DNA from: Caulobacter sp. Root1455 | GTDB taxonomy: Bacteria > Pseudomonadota > Alphaproteobacteria > Caulobacterales > Caulobacteraceae | Length of the DNA: 64,000 nucleotides | Direction: 5' to 3' | NCBI RefSeq assembly: GCF_001426905.1 | Contig: NZ_LMFQ01000012.1 | Location: 249,187-313,186 of the forward strand | Part shown: piece after piece, positions 37,888 through 47,600 of the stretch | How the letters are laid out: each line of letters begins with the position of its first letter | How positions within the stretch are numbered: the first letter of the stretch is position 1 | Made by a program: the position numbers and the translations under genes | The notes under the pieces: generated by a model | The model's database searches: none | Told to the model about the DNA's origin: nothing | Seen by the model: only the letters and a program-made list of their open reading frames with translations

Positions 37888-38907
37888 ATGAGTGAACCTT
37901 TGAACCCGCCCGCGGAAACCGTTTTTCAGCTGGGGCGGACGAACTTCAGCACGCGGAGCGTTCCGCCCGAGGAGCGCCACGACTACTATCGTCGGGAGGT
38001 TCTGACAGCGCTGGACGCCCGCGACCCCGAGCCGGGCTTCACGGCCAACATCACCTCGCTGCGCCTGGGCCCCCACGCCTTCTATGTCACCGAGACCGGC
38101 GGCCAGACCGTGTTCCGCACGCCGGAGATGATCGCCGCCGACGGCCGCGACCACTACATCGTCCAGTTCAACATCGCCGGGTCGCACACCGGCGACTTCG
38201 ACGGCGTGCCCTTCTCGTTCGGCCCGGGCGAGGTGGGGATCTGCGACCTGTCGCGGCCGATGGTCATGCACAGCACGGCGGTCAAGGTGCTGAGCACCTT
38301 CCTGCCCCGCGCCGACGTGCAGGCCGTGGCCGGCGGCGTCGAGCTGCACGGCATGGTGCTGGACGGCAACCGCGCCGGCCTGCTGATCGAGCACCTGACC
38401 GCGGTGACCCGCTGGTTCCCCCAACTGCTGCCCGAGACCCTGCCGGGCATCACCCGCGCGACCACCGAACTGCTGGGCGCCTGCCTGGCGATGGAGGCCG
38501 GACGGGCCGACTTCGGCGCGCGCGAGTCGCCGGTGCTGATGCGGGCCCGCGCCTATGTCGAGCACAACCTGCTGGAGCCCAGTCTCAACCCGGCCAAGAT
38601 CAGCGAAGCCCTGGGCGTGTCGCGCTCCACCCTCTACCGCCTGTTCGAGCCGCTGGGCGGGGTGACGGCCTATATCTGGGACCGCCGCCTGCACCTGGCC
38701 CGCGCCGCCCTGCTGGACCCCAAGCGGGCCCGCCGGATCAGCGAGATCGCCTTCCAGTGCGGCTTCAGCAGCGAGGCCCACTTCAGCCGCAGCTTCCGCA
38801 AGGCGTTCAACATCCGCCCCAGCGACCTGCGCTCGCTGCAGCCCAGCCTCGGCGACGAACCCGACACCCCGTTCGCCAAGTGGACCGAGGCGGCGACGGG
38901 GGCTTAA
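37888..38907 (+). CDS. AraC-family transcriptional regulator
   Basis: A 339-residue regulator. The N-terminal AraC-binding-like domain (DHYIVQFNIAGSHTGDFDG, PGEVGICDLSRPM) is of the AraC_binding_2 type. The C-terminal DNA-binding domain has two helix-turn-helix motifs: ISEALGVSRSTLYRLFEPLGG and ISEIAFQCGFSSEAHFSRSFRKAFNIRPSDLR (split). ATG 37888 follows GGGGGAGG. The nearest candidate targets are itself and the T1SS operon, but neither is proven. Confidence 0.9.
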   Translation: MSEPLNPPAETVFQLGRTNFSTRSVPPEERHDYYRREVLTALDARDPEPGFTANITSLRLGPHAFYVTETGGQTVFRTPEMIAADGRDHYIVQFNIAGSHTGDFDGVPFSFGPGEVGICDLSRPMVMHSTAVKVLSTFLPRADVQAVAGGVELHGMVLDGNRAGLLIEHLTAVTRWFPQLLPETLPGITRATTELLGACLAMEAGRADFGARESPVLMRARAYVEHNLLEPSLNPAKISEALGVSRSTLYRLFEPLGGVTAYIWDRRLHLARAALLDPKRARRISEIAFQCGFSSEAHFSRSFRKAFNIRPSDLRSLQPSLGDEPDTPFAKWTEAATGA

Positions 38908-38913
38908 AGAAAG

Positions 38914-39087
38914 AAACCCTCTCCCGGAGGGGAGAGGGAGGGACCCGCGACGAAGTCGTGGGAGGGTGAGCGGTTACACCCTCGCCGATTTCACAGAGCG
39001 TCCTGCCGGCGCGCCGTCCGACGCCTTCACCCCTCACCCTCCCAAGCTGCGCTTGGGCCCCTCCCTCTCCCCTCCGGGAGAGGGTTT
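38914..39087. repeat. CCCTCTCCC-family inverted repeat
   Basis: Left arm AACCCTCTCCCGGAGGGGAG... GGGAGGGTGAG and right arm CTCACCCTCCCAAG... CTCCGGGAGAGGGTTT flank a spacer of about 55 bases. Internal stems AGTCG-like GACGAAGTCGTGG and GCTGCGCTTGGG. It sits between the AraC gene and the two-component system. A close relative is at 42883-43055. Confidence 0.85.
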
Positions 39088-39168
39088 TCGCCTCTGCACC
39101 GAATCTGCACGGCAAACGCGCCGAGCCGCCTCGGCAATCCCGTTGACCCCGCACGCGCGGCACTGAAC

Positions 39169-39885
39169 ATGAGCGTCATGCAGCGCACGATCCTGGTCGT
39201 CGACGACGATCCCCATATCCGCCAGCTCCTGGTGTTCGCCCTGGCCAAGGTGGGCTTGCAGACCCGCGAGGCGGCCGACGGCGAGGCGGCCCTGGCCTCC
39301 GTCGCGGAACGCGCGCCGGACCTTGTGGTGCTGGACATCAACATGCCGCGCCTGGACGGGCTGGAGGTCTGCCGCCGCCTGCGGGCCCAGGGCGACCTGC
39401 CGATCCTGTTCCTGTCCTCGCGCGACGACGAGATCGACCGGGTGCTGGGCATCGAGCTGGGGGCCGACGACTATGTGGTCAAGCCGTTCAGCCCGCGCGA
39501 GGTGGTGGCCCGGGTCCAGGCGATCCTGCGGCGCACCGGCGGCAAGCCCTCGGACGCGACGCCCGCCGACGGCCTGATCGTCCGCGGCAAGCTGAGCCTG
39601 GACCCCGAGGCCTGGAGCGCGGCCTGGGCCGGCGGCGAGGTGTCGCTGACGGTCACCGAGTTCACGATCCTCAAGACCCTGGCCGCCACCCCGACCAAGG
39701 TGTTCAGCCGCGACGCCATCATCGACCGCCTGCGCGGCCCGGGCTTCGCGGTCACCGACCGCACCATCGACAGCCACGTGCGCAACCTGCGGGCCAAGTT
39801 CGCCGGCCTGGGCGGGCACGACGTGATCGAGACCCGGGCCGGGATCGGCTACCGCCTGGGCGCCTGCGCCGGCGTCGCCGGATGA
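39169..39885 (+). CDS. OmpR-family response regulator
   Basis: A 238-residue two-domain regulator. Receiver: VVDDDPHIRQ (acidic pocket), phospho-acceptor Asp in LVVLDINMP, Ser in FLSSRDD, Lys in VVKPFSP. Winged-helix output: VSLTVTEFTILKTLAATPTKVFSRDAIIDRL and TDRTIDSHVRNLRAKF with IETRAGIGYRLG at the wing. ATG 39169 is used. It overlaps the kinase gene by four bases (ATGA), so the two are co-translated partners. The signal is unknown. Confidence 0.95.
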   Translation: MSVMQRTILVVDDDPHIRQLLVFALAKVGLQTREAADGEAALASVAERAPDLVVLDINMPRLDGLEVCRRLRAQGDLPILFLSSRDDEIDRVLGIELGADDYVVKPFSPREVVARVQAILRRTGGKPSDATPADGLIVRGKLSLDPEAWSAAWAGGEVSLTVTEFTILKTLAATPTKVFSRDAIIDRLRGPGFAVTDRTIDSHVRNLRAKFAGLGGHDVIETRAGIGYRLGACAGVAG

Positions 39886-41453
39886 GCAGCTGGCTGCGGA
39901 CCTGGTGGCCGGCCCTGCGCCTGCGCACCATCCTGCTGACCGTGCTGCTGTTCGCCGCCGCCATGCCGGCCATCGGGGCGGTGTTCCTGCGCACCTACGA
40001 GAACACCCTGGTGCGCCAGACCGAGGCCGAGCTGACCTCGCAGGGCGCGGCCCTGGCCTCGGCCGCCGCCAACCTCTGGCCAGGCGCGGCGCCAGACCTG
40101 ACGCCGGCCGACCCCGACGCCCGCGACGATCCGGGCTATTATCGTCCGGAAGCGACCAGCATCGACCTGCGCGGCACGCCGGTGCTGCCCGAACGCCCGA
40201 CCTCGGTCCCCGGCGCCAAGGCCGATCCCCAGGCGGAGGCGGCCGCCGAGGTGCTGGAGCCGATCTTCGACCAGACCAGCCGCAGCACCCTGGCCTCGAT
40301 CGTCATCGTCGACCGCCACGGGGTGGTGGTGCGGGGCCTGGGGCAGGGCGGGAGTCTCGCGGCCCTGCCCGAGATCCAGGCGGCGCTGCACGGCCATTCG
40401 CGCACCGTCCTGCGGCGCAACGGGGCCTATCATCCGCGCTATTCGTTCGAGTGGCTCAGCCGCGCCTCGGCCGTGCGCCTGCACCATGCGCGGCCGGTGA
40501 CGGTCAACGGCCAGGTGGTGGGCGCGCTGCTGCTGTCGCGCTCGCCCCGGGCGCTGTTTCGCGGCGTCTACCAGGACCGGGGCAAGCTGCTGATCGGGGC
40601 CGGGGCGACGATCCTGCTGCTGGTGCTGCTGTCGGGCCTGGTGTCGCGCGGCGTGACCCGGCCGATCGAGGCGCTGAGCGCGGCGACGCGCAGCGTGGCC
40701 GCCGGTCAGGGCAGCGTGCCGGAGACTCCGGCCACCGCCGCCGTCGAGATCCGCGACCTCTACCAGGACTTCCGGGTGATGGCCGACGCCATCGCCGTGC
40801 GCTCGCGCTACCTGCGCGACTTCGCCTCGGCCGTCAGCCACGAGTTCAAGACGCCCCTGGCCGGGATCACCGGGGCGGTCGAGCTGCTGGACGACCATTT
40901 CGACACCATGAGCGACGCCGAGCGCCGCCGCTTCCTCTCCAACATCTCGGCCGACAGCGCCCGGCTCTCGCACCTGGTGGGCCGGCTGATGGACCTGGCC
41001 CGGGCCGACATGGCCATGCCCCAGGCCGGGGTCGTGACGGACCTGGCCTCGCCGCTGCGCCGCGTGGTCGACGCCCAGGGCGGGCGGGGGCTGGACGTCG
41101 TGCTGGACCTGCCCGCCGGCCTGCCGCCGGCGGCCGCGCCCGAGGCTACGATCGAGGCGGTGCTGACCTCCCTGGCCGAGAACAGCCGCCAGGCGGGCGC
41201 CACGACGGTGCGGATCAGCGGCGCGGCGGTCGGCGACGAGATCGTGCTGCGCATCGCCGACAACGGCCCCGGCGTCCCGGCCGCCGACCGCGACCGCCTG
41301 TTCGAACCGTTCTTCACCAGCCGGCGGGAGACGGGCGGGACGGGGCTGGGCCTGTCGATCGCGCGGTCGCTGCTGGCGGCGAGTTCGGGGCGGATTAGGT
41401 TGGTCGAGGGCGAGGCGGGGGCGGTGTTCGAGGTGGTGGTGTTGAGGGGGTGA
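39882..41453 (+). CDS. Sensor histidine kinase, partner of the OmpR-type regulator
   Basis: A 523-residue kinase. TM helices at about residues 17-40 and 245-265 bracket a periplasmic sensor (SIVIVDRHGVVVRGLGQGG). A HAMP domain (RGVTRPIEALSAATRSVAAGQG) leads to the H-box SAVSHEFKTPLAGI, an N-box SLAENSRQAGAT (Asn in ENS), G1 IADNGPGVP, F FEPFFTSRR and G2 GTGLGLSIARSL. ATG 39882 overlaps the regulator gene. The architecture resembles CreC/BaeS-type sensors. The regulon is not evident. Confidence 0.94.
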   Translation: MSSWLRTWWPALRLRTILLTVLLFAAAMPAIGAVFLRTYENTLVRQTEAELTSQGAALASAAANLWPGAAPDLTPADPDARDDPGYYRPEATSIDLRGTPVLPERPTSVPGAKADPQAEAAAEVLEPIFDQTSRSTLASIVIVDRHGVVVRGLGQGGSLAALPEIQAALHGHSRTVLRRNGAYHPRYSFEWLSRASAVRLHHARPVTVNGQVVGALLLSRSPRALFRGVYQDRGKLLIGAGATILLLVLLSGLVSRGVTRPIEALSAATRSVAAGQGSVPETPATAAVEIRDLYQDFRVMADAIAVRSRYLRDFASAVSHEFKTPLAGITGAVELLDDHFDTMSDAERRRFLSNISADSARLSHLVGRLMDLARADMAMPQAGVVTDLASPLRRVVDAQGGRGLDVVLDLPAGLPPAAAPEATIEAVLTSLAENSRQAGATTVRISGAAVGDEIVLRIADNGPGVPAADRDRLFEPFFTSRRETGGTGLGLSIARSLLAASSGRIRLVEGEAGAVFEVVVLRG

Positions 41454-41457
41454 GGCT

Positions 41458-41949
41458 GTGAAGGTGCTCGCTTCAATCATCCTGGGCGCCGCTGCGGCGC
41501 TATCCGTCTGGGTGCTGGTTGGCATGCTGAAAATGCTGCCCATCCAAGGTGAAAAGGACCAGGCCTATTTTCGCCAGTTCGAGCAGGCTGCGAAAATCGT
41601 GGACAGCTATTCTCGAGAAAACGGGAAGTTGCCGGATGATCCGACCTTTGGCCGGCTCGTCGGTCGCCCAGACGGCATGGGTTTCTTTCTAACGCCTTCA
41701 TCTGATGGATCATGCGAGGGCTTCACGAAGGGCGAGACAGACCGATTTGTCTTGTCGCTATGGCGCGGTGAATGGTCCGAATGTTTTGCATACCCTTCTG
41801 AGCGAACCACGTTGGCATTGTCGCGGTGGGATCAGTTGCGCGGATTTGGACCGCAGCTGGTGGTGCTTTGCTTGTTGGCGGCGGTAGCTCTGTGGGCGAT
41901 GGCATGGCTGTGGAAAGCGAGTTTTCGCCACAACACTAATCCCGGCTGA
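41458..41949 (+). CDS. Membrane protein of unknown function, two TM helices
   Basis: A 163-residue protein that starts with GTG 41458, four bases after the kinase stop, so it is likely in the same transcript. TM helices at about residues 5-27 and 135-155 enclose a soluble part with DSYSRENGKLPDDPTFGRL, FLTPSSDGSCEGF and SLWRGEWSECFAYPSE, containing two Cys. The base composition is lower in GC and codon use differs from its neighbours, a hint of recent acquisition. No family recognised. Confidence 0.72.
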   Translation: MKVLASIILGAAAALSVWVLVGMLKMLPIQGEKDQAYFRQFEQAAKIVDSYSRENGKLPDDPTFGRLVGRPDGMGFFLTPSSDGSCEGFTKGETDRFVLSLWRGEWSECFAYPSERTTLALSRWDQLRGFGPQLVVLCLLAAVALWAMAWLWKASFRHNTNPG

Positions 41950-42015
41950 TCAGAACGACCTCCTATTGCCGACGCTCAGAAGTTTCTTCTCGGCGTAAGC
42001 TCCAATCGCCCGGAT

Positions 42016-42172
42016 GGAGGCCGCGCCTTAAAGCCTTGGTGGATCGGAGCTCTGGCGTCTGACCGAGTCAAGGACCGCCTCCGGCGGCCGCGTCGCGGCG
42101 ACGCGGCGCGTCGTCCTTGACTCGGTCAGACGCCAGAGCAGGCTCGCCATCAAGGTTTCAAGGCGCGGCCTC
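42016..42172. repeat. Large imperfect inverted repeat (about 57-bp arms)
   Basis: Left arm 42019-42075 and right arm 42113-42170 are imperfect inverted copies; the innermost 27 bp, ending CTGACCGAGTCAAGGAC, are perfect. The 37-base centre is itself GC-palindromic (CCTCCGGCGG, CGTCGCGGCGACG). It could form a long cruciform. A dispersed repeat copy starts 50 bases further on. Confidence 0.85.
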
Positions 42173-42222
42173 GCCGCTGCGGGCGGATTGGGCGTAGAGG
42201 CGCGGCCCTTGGCGTGGGATCA

Positions 42223-42353
42223 CACCCATTTGCCCCCTACGGGTCGCTTCGCGACCGTCTTCCCCCATAGGGGGAAGAGGAGCGGTGCGCGTGTCCTCCG
42301 CCCCCTATGGGGGCGGACAGACCGCGAAGCGGTCAGGTGGGGGCAAGTGGGTG
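42223..42353. repeat. Dispersed palindromic repeat, copy 4
   Basis: Ends CACCCATTTGCCCCC / GGGGGCAAGTGGGTG (one mismatch), with GGGTCGCTTCGCGACC, CCCCCATAGGGGG, CCCCCTATGGGGG and GACCGCGAAGCGGTC inside. Nearest relative is copy 3. Confidence 0.9.
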
Positions 42354-42370
42354 AGCCACGTGCCCCTTTC

Positions 42371-42745
42371 TTAAAGCCGCCCCCGCCGCCCGCCCTTGAG
42401 CTTGTCCAGCGCTCGCCGGGAGGGCTCGGCCTGCGCCGCCACGGGAGCGGCGGGTGTCGAGGCCATCAGCATCGCGCTCACATTGGCCACGCCCTGGGCG
42501 GCGTGCAGGCCGGCGGCCGCTGTTTCGGCCAGCGGCGGCTTGCCGCGGGGCGTCGGGACGATCAGGGCCACCTTGCGAGCCATGGCGGCCAGGTCGCCGA
42601 TGGCCCTGGCCTTGTCGCGGGCCTGGCGGATGGCGGCGGGATCGGTGGCGGCCTCGATGGTCTTCCAGGCCGCGTCGAGGGCGGCCATCAGCTTGAGCTG
42701 GAAGGCGGCGCACCAGGTGGGGATGTCGGTGGTGGTCTGGGTCAT
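42371..42745 (-). CDS. Hypothetical protein
   Basis: A 124-residue frame from ATG 42745 with helical, Ala-rich composition: WCAAFQLKLMAALDAAWKTIEAATDPAAIRQARDKARAIGDLAAMARKVA (split in the middle) then a Pro/Ala-rich linker and a basic C-terminus ALDKLKGGRRGRL. No signal peptide or membrane helix. It resembles small hypothetical proteins of Caulobacterales, some near replication or repeat-rich loci, but no named family is recognised. It lies alone between repeats. Confidence 0.6.
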   Translation of the reverse strand: MTQTTTDIPTWCAAFQLKLMAALDAAWKTIEAATDPAAIRQARDKARAIGDLAAMARKVALIVPTPRGKPPLAETAAAGLHAAQGVANVSAMLMASTPAAPVAAQAEPSRRALDKLKGGRRGRL

Positions 42746-42882
42746 GCCGCTAGTGTGCGGCCGTCCTGGAGGGTGGGGATCGGAAACGTGTATTTTTGTG
42801 TAAGCGGTTGATTGGGCTGCGGTTTGTTTTGACGGGGGCGGGGATGGAGCGACGCCCTGTGGATAACTTTTCGCCGAAAGAG

Positions 42883-43055
42883 AACCCTCTCCCAGAGGGA
42901 GAGGGCGGGGCCCGCGCCGAAGGCGTGGGAGGGTGAGGGGGTGCTGAGCCAGCCGGCGTGCCGGCAGGGCGTCGGTGAAAAAACGGTGAGGGCGTCACCC
43001 CTCACCCTCCCACCGCTGCGCGGCGGGTCCCTCCCTCTCCCCTCCGGGAGAGGGT
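42883..43055. repeat. CCCTCTCCC-family inverted repeat
   Basis: Left arm AACCCTCTCCCAGAGGGAG... GGGAGGGTGAG, right arm CTCACCCTCCCACC... CTCCGGGAGAGGGT. The 3' end of the RND operon (stop at 43059) is next to it, so it may act as its transcript end. Most of the 313-base gap upstream of 43059 is this repeat. Confidence 0.85.
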
Positions 43056-43058
43056 GTT

Positions 43059-44459
43059 TTACGACGTCCACCCTCCGCCCAGCGCCTTGTAGATCGCCAC
43101 GACGTTGGTGTTCACGCCGGTCTCCGCGACCGTGAGCGAGTCTTCGGCGGCGAGCAGGGTGCGTTCGGCGTCCAGCAGCACCAAGAAGTCGATGCCGCCC
43201 TCCTTGTACTGGATGCGGGCCAGCTCGGCGGCGCGGCGGGAGGCGGCGGCCTGGTTGGTCAGGCTGACCAGCTGGGCCTGCTGTTGGCGATAGGCGACCA
43301 GGGCGGTCTCCAGGTCCTCCAGGGCCCGCAGGACGGTCTGGTCGTAGACGGCCAGGCTGGCGTCGTTGCGGGCCTCGGCGGCCTTCAGGCGCTGGTGCGC
43401 CCCGCCCAGGTCCAGGGCCGGCCAGGTGACCGTGGGGGCCACCGACCAAGCCTGGCTGGCGGCGTTGCCGAAGCCGGAGCTCGTGCCCGACAGGAAGCCG
43501 ACGAACCCGGTCACCCGCACGCGTGGGAACAGGTCGGCCGTGGCCACCCCCACCTTGGCGGTCTGGGCGGCCAGGCGCCGCTCGGCGGCCTGGACGTCGG
43601 GCCGCCGGCGCAGCAGGTCGGCGGCGTCGCCGATCGGCAGGGCGGCGATCAGCGGCGCGACCTCGGCGTCCCTGGCCACCAGGGCCGCGTCCAGCGCGCC
43701 CGGCCGCTGGCCGACCAGCACGCAGAGCCGGTAGTTGGCCCGCTTCTCGGCGGTGATCAGGGCGGGGATCACCGCCTCGGTGGCGTTCAGGCGCGCCTGG
43801 GCCGAGGCCACGTCGATCGGGCTGCCGGCCCCGGCGTTGTAGCGCACCTGGGTCAGGCGCAGAGTCTCGCGCTGGGTGTCGAGGTTGCGGTTGGCCACGG
43901 CCAGCCGGGCCTGGACCCCGCGCAGCTCGAGGTAATTCCGGGCGACTTCCGCGGCGATGGTCACCTGGGCGTCGCGCAGGTCGGCCCGCGCCGCCCCGGC
44001 CTCGGCCTTGGCCGACTCCACGCCCCGGCGGACGTGGCCGAACAGGTCGATCTCCCAGCCGGCGTCGAAGCCGGCCTGGTAGAGGTCGCTCTCGACGCGC
44101 TGGCCGTTCGACCCCGGCTGCTGCTGGTCGCTCTTGGCGTAGCCGCCGCTGGCGGTGACCCGCGGCAGCTGGTCGAGGCGGGCGTCCTTGAACAGGGCCC
44201 GGGCCTCGTCCACCCGGGCGACCGCGATGCGGATGTCGAGGTTGCCGGCCAGGGCCTGGGTGATCAGGCCGTCCAGCACCGGATCGTTGAACGCCTTCCA
44301 CCACTGGGCTTCGGGATTGGCGGTCGAGAAGGCGCCGGCCGGGGCGTTTTGCAGGACCACCGGCGCGTCGACCGGGGTCTTGTAGTCCGGCCCGACGGCG
44401 CAGGCGGCGAGGAGCAGCGCCGAAACGCCGGCGACGAAGGTGAGTTTCAAAGCAGTCAT
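43059..44459 (-). CDS. RND efflux outer-membrane lipoprotein, NodT/OprM family
   Basis: A 466-residue TolC-like factor. A lipobox LLAAC is near residue 19, then AVGPDYKTPVDAP, the usual start of NodT-family factors. Two repeats of helical hairpins follow: QWWKAFNDPVLDGLITQALAGNLDIRIAVARVDEARA and DLLRRRPDVQAAERRLAAQTAKVGVATADLFPRV (each split at midpoint). Chosen start ATG 44459 with GAGG nine bases upstream; a frame running back to 46445 is an antisense-type artefact across the pump gene. Forms the outer channel of the tripartite pump encoded upstream. Confidence 0.94.
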   Translation of the reverse strand: MTALKLTFVAGVSALLLAACAVGPDYKTPVDAPVVLQNAPAGAFSTANPEAQWWKAFNDPVLDGLITQALAGNLDIRIAVARVDEARALFKDARLDQLPRVTASGGYAKSDQQQPGSNGQRVESDLYQAGFDAGWEIDLFGHVRRGVESAKAEAGAARADLRDAQVTIAAEVARNYLELRGVQARLAVANRNLDTQRETLRLTQVRYNAGAGSPIDVASAQARLNATEAVIPALITAEKRANYRLCVLVGQRPGALDAALVARDAEVAPLIAALPIGDAADLLRRRPDVQAAERRLAAQTAKVGVATADLFPRVRVTGFVGFLSGTSSGFGNAASQAWSVAPTVTWPALDLGGAHQRLKAAEARNDASLAVYDQTVLRALEDLETALVAYRQQQAQLVSLTNQAAASRRAAELARIQYKEGGIDFLVLLDAERTLLAAEDSLTVAETGVNTNVVAIYKALGGGWTS

Positions 44460-44475
44460 GGATGACCTCAGAGGT

Positions 44476-44610
44476 CTCCCTTTCCCCTTGATGGGGGAAG
44501 GGTTGGGGATGGGGGTGAAAGCGGTTCCGGAGGTGGCGCGGCCGAGCCGAAGCCCGCCGGCGCTGTCACCCCCACCCCCGGCCCCTCCCCCATCGAGGGG
44601 GAGGGGGGAA
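44476..44610. repeat. Inverted repeat of the CCCTTTCCCC type
   Basis: Left CCCTTTCCCCTTGATGGGGG... GGGGGTG, right CACCCCCACCCCC... CCCATCGAGGGGGAGGGG, imperfect arms. It lies inside the operon between the pump gene and the outer-membrane gene, and could reduce expression of the latter. Confidence 0.7.
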
Positions 44611-44623
44611 GCGGCGATGCTCA

Positions 44624-47600
44624 TCAGTGCGCCTCCACGACGGGTAGCTTGGCCGCCTTCAGGGCCGCCCGGCGGGCGGTGGCGCGGCGGATCACGAAGT
44701 AGAAGATCGGGGTCAGGATCAGGCCGAAGACCGTCACCCCCAGCATCCCCGAGAACACCGCCACGCCCATGGCGCGGCGCATCTCGGCGCCGGCCCCGTG
44801 GCTGACCACCAGGGGCGCCACGCCCATGATGAAGGCGATCGAGGTCATCAGGATCGGCCGCAGGCGCAGGCGGCAGGCTTCCAGCACCGCCTGCAGCGGC
44901 GTGTCGCCATGCTCCTCGCGCTCCTTGGCGAACTCGACGATCAGGATGGCGTTCTTGCACGCCAGTCCCACCAGCACGATCAGCCCGATCTGGGTGAAGA
45001 TGTTGTTGTCGCCATGGGTCAGCAGCACGCCGGCCAGGGCCGACAGCAGGGTCATCGGCACGATCAGGATGACCACCAGCGGCAGGCTCCAGCTTTCGTA
45101 CTGGGCGACCAGCACCAGGAAGGCCAGCAGCACGCAGAGCGGGAAGATGTAGATCGCCGTGTTGCCCGCCAGGATCTGCTGGTAGGTCAGCTCGGTCCAC
45201 TCGTAGCCCATGCCGTTGGGCAGCTCCTGCTTGGCCAGGTCCTCCAGCGCCTTCTGGGCCTGGCCGGTCGAGTAGCCGGGGGCCGGGCCGCCGTTGATCT
45301 CGGCCGTGAGCACGCCGTTGTAGTGGCTCTCGCGGTCGGGGCCGGTGGTCTCCTTGAAGCTGACGAAGGCGCCCAGCGGGATCATCTGGCCGTCGCCGTT
45401 GCGGGTCTGCAGGCGCAGCATCTGCTCGGGCTGCATGCGGAATTTCTGGTCGGCCTGGACGTTGACCTCGTAGGTGCGGCCAAAGCGGTTGAAGTCGTTG
45501 ACGTACAGCGAGCCCAGATAGACCTGCATGGTCTCGAACAGGTCGGTCAGCGACACGCCCGAGGCCCGCGCCTTCTCGCGATCGATGTCGGCCTCGATCT
45601 TCGGCACGCTGACCTGGTAGGTCGAGAACACGCCGGTCAGGGCGGGGTCCTTGCGGGCCTTGTCGATCAGGTTCTGGGTCTGCTTGTTCAGCTCGTCCGG
45701 ACCCAGGCCCGCGCGGTCGACGATCTGCATGCGGAAGCCGCCGATCGTGCCCAGCCCCTGCACCGAGGGCGGCGGAAAGACCGCGATCTGGGCGTCGGGG
45801 ATGGCGCCGAACTTGGCGTTCAGCTGGCCGACGATGGCGTTGGCCGACAGGTCGTGGCCGGTGCGGTTCTTGAAGTCGTCCAGCGGGAAGAACACCGCGC
45901 CGGAGTTGGGGCTGTTGATGAAGCCGTTGGCCGACAGGCCGGGGAAGGCGACCGAGTGCTTGATGCCCGGCACCTTCATGGCGATGTCGCTCATCTGGCG
46001 GATCACCGCCTCGGTGCGGTCCAGCGAGGCCGCGTCGGGCAGCTGCACGACGGCGACCACATAGGCCTTGTCCTGTTGCGGCACGAAGCCGCCCGGCGTC
46101 TTGGCGAAGGCGAAGACCGTCAGGGCCAGCAGGATCCCGTAGACCACCAGGCCCGCGGTCGACTTGCCCAGGGTGCGGCCGACATTGCGGACATAGCCGT
46201 TGGACGCCTTGGCGAACACGCGGTTGAACGGGTTGAACAGCCAGCCCAGGGCCGCGTCGATGGCCTTCTGGAAGCGGTCCTTGGGCGCGTCGTGGCTCTT
46301 GAGCAGCACGGCGGCCAGGGCCGGCGACAGGGTCAGGGAGTTGAAGGCCGAGATCACCGTGGAGATGGCGATGGTCAGGGCGAACTGGCGGTAGAACTGG
46401 CCGGACAGACCGCTGATGAAGGCGGTCGGGATGAACACCGCGCACAGCACCAGGGCCGTGGAGATGATCGGTCCGGTGACCTCGCTCATGGCCTTGCGGG
46501 TGGCCGCCGCAGGTTCCAGGCCGTTGGTTATGTTGCGCTCGACGTTCTCGACCACGACGATGGCGTCGTCGACGACGATGCCGATGGCCAGCACCAGGCC
46601 GAACAGGGTCAGGGCGTTGAGGCCGAAGCCCAGCATCAGCAGCACGGCGAAGGTGCCGATCAGCGAGACAGGCACGGCGATCAGCGGAATGATCGAGGCG
46701 CGCCAGCCCTGCAGGAAGATCACCACCACGATGACCACCAGGATGATGGCCTCGATCAGGGTGTGGACCACCGAGTCGATCGACTCCTGCACGAAGGCGG
46801 TGGTGTCGTAGATGATCTCGTAGTCGACGCCCTCGGGGAACTCCTTCTTCAGCTCCTTCATCGTCTTCTTGATGTCGGCGGCCATGGCCAGGGCGTTGGA
46901 GCCCGGGCGCTGGAAGATCGGCATGGCCACGGCCGACTTGTTGTCGAGCAAGGACCGCAGGGCGTAGTTGTTGGCGCCCATCTCCACGCGGGCCACGTCG
47001 CCCAGGTGGGTGATCTCGCCGTTGGCGCCCGAGCGGATGATGACCTCGCGGAACTGCTCCTCGTCGGTCAGGCGGCCGGGGGCGTTGATCGACAGCTGGA
47101 AGTCGGCGCCCACATTGGTCGGCGGGGCGCCCAGCTGGCCGGCGGCGACTTGGACGTTCTGCTCGCGCAGCGCTTTCACCACGTCGCCGGCCGTCATGTT
47201 CAGCGAGGCCAGCTTTTCAGGATCCAGCCACACCCGCATCGAGTAGCTGCCGGCCCCGAAGATTTGCACGTCGCCCACGCCGTCGACGCGCTTGAGGCGG
47301 TCGCGGACGTTCAGCTGCGCGTAGTTGCTCAGATAGAGCATGTCGTAGCGGTTGTTGGGCGAGATCATGTGCACGACCAGGGTCAGGTCGGGCGAGGCCT
47401 TGTCGGTGGTCACGCCGATGCGCTGCACCTCCTGGGGCAGTTTCGGCAGGGCCTGGGCGACGCGGTTCTGCACCTGCACCTGGGCCTTATCGAGGTCGGT
47501 CCCCAGGGCGAAGGTGACGGTCAGGATCATCGCCCCGTCGGAGGCCGACTGCGACGACTGGTAGATCATGCCTTCGACGCCGTTGATCGCCTGCTCCAGC

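Noticed and set aside
43059..46445. Very long version of the NodT-family gene
   Set aside because: Its N-terminal 660 codons are a shadow of the pump gene; the lipobox and ribosome site place the start at 44459.
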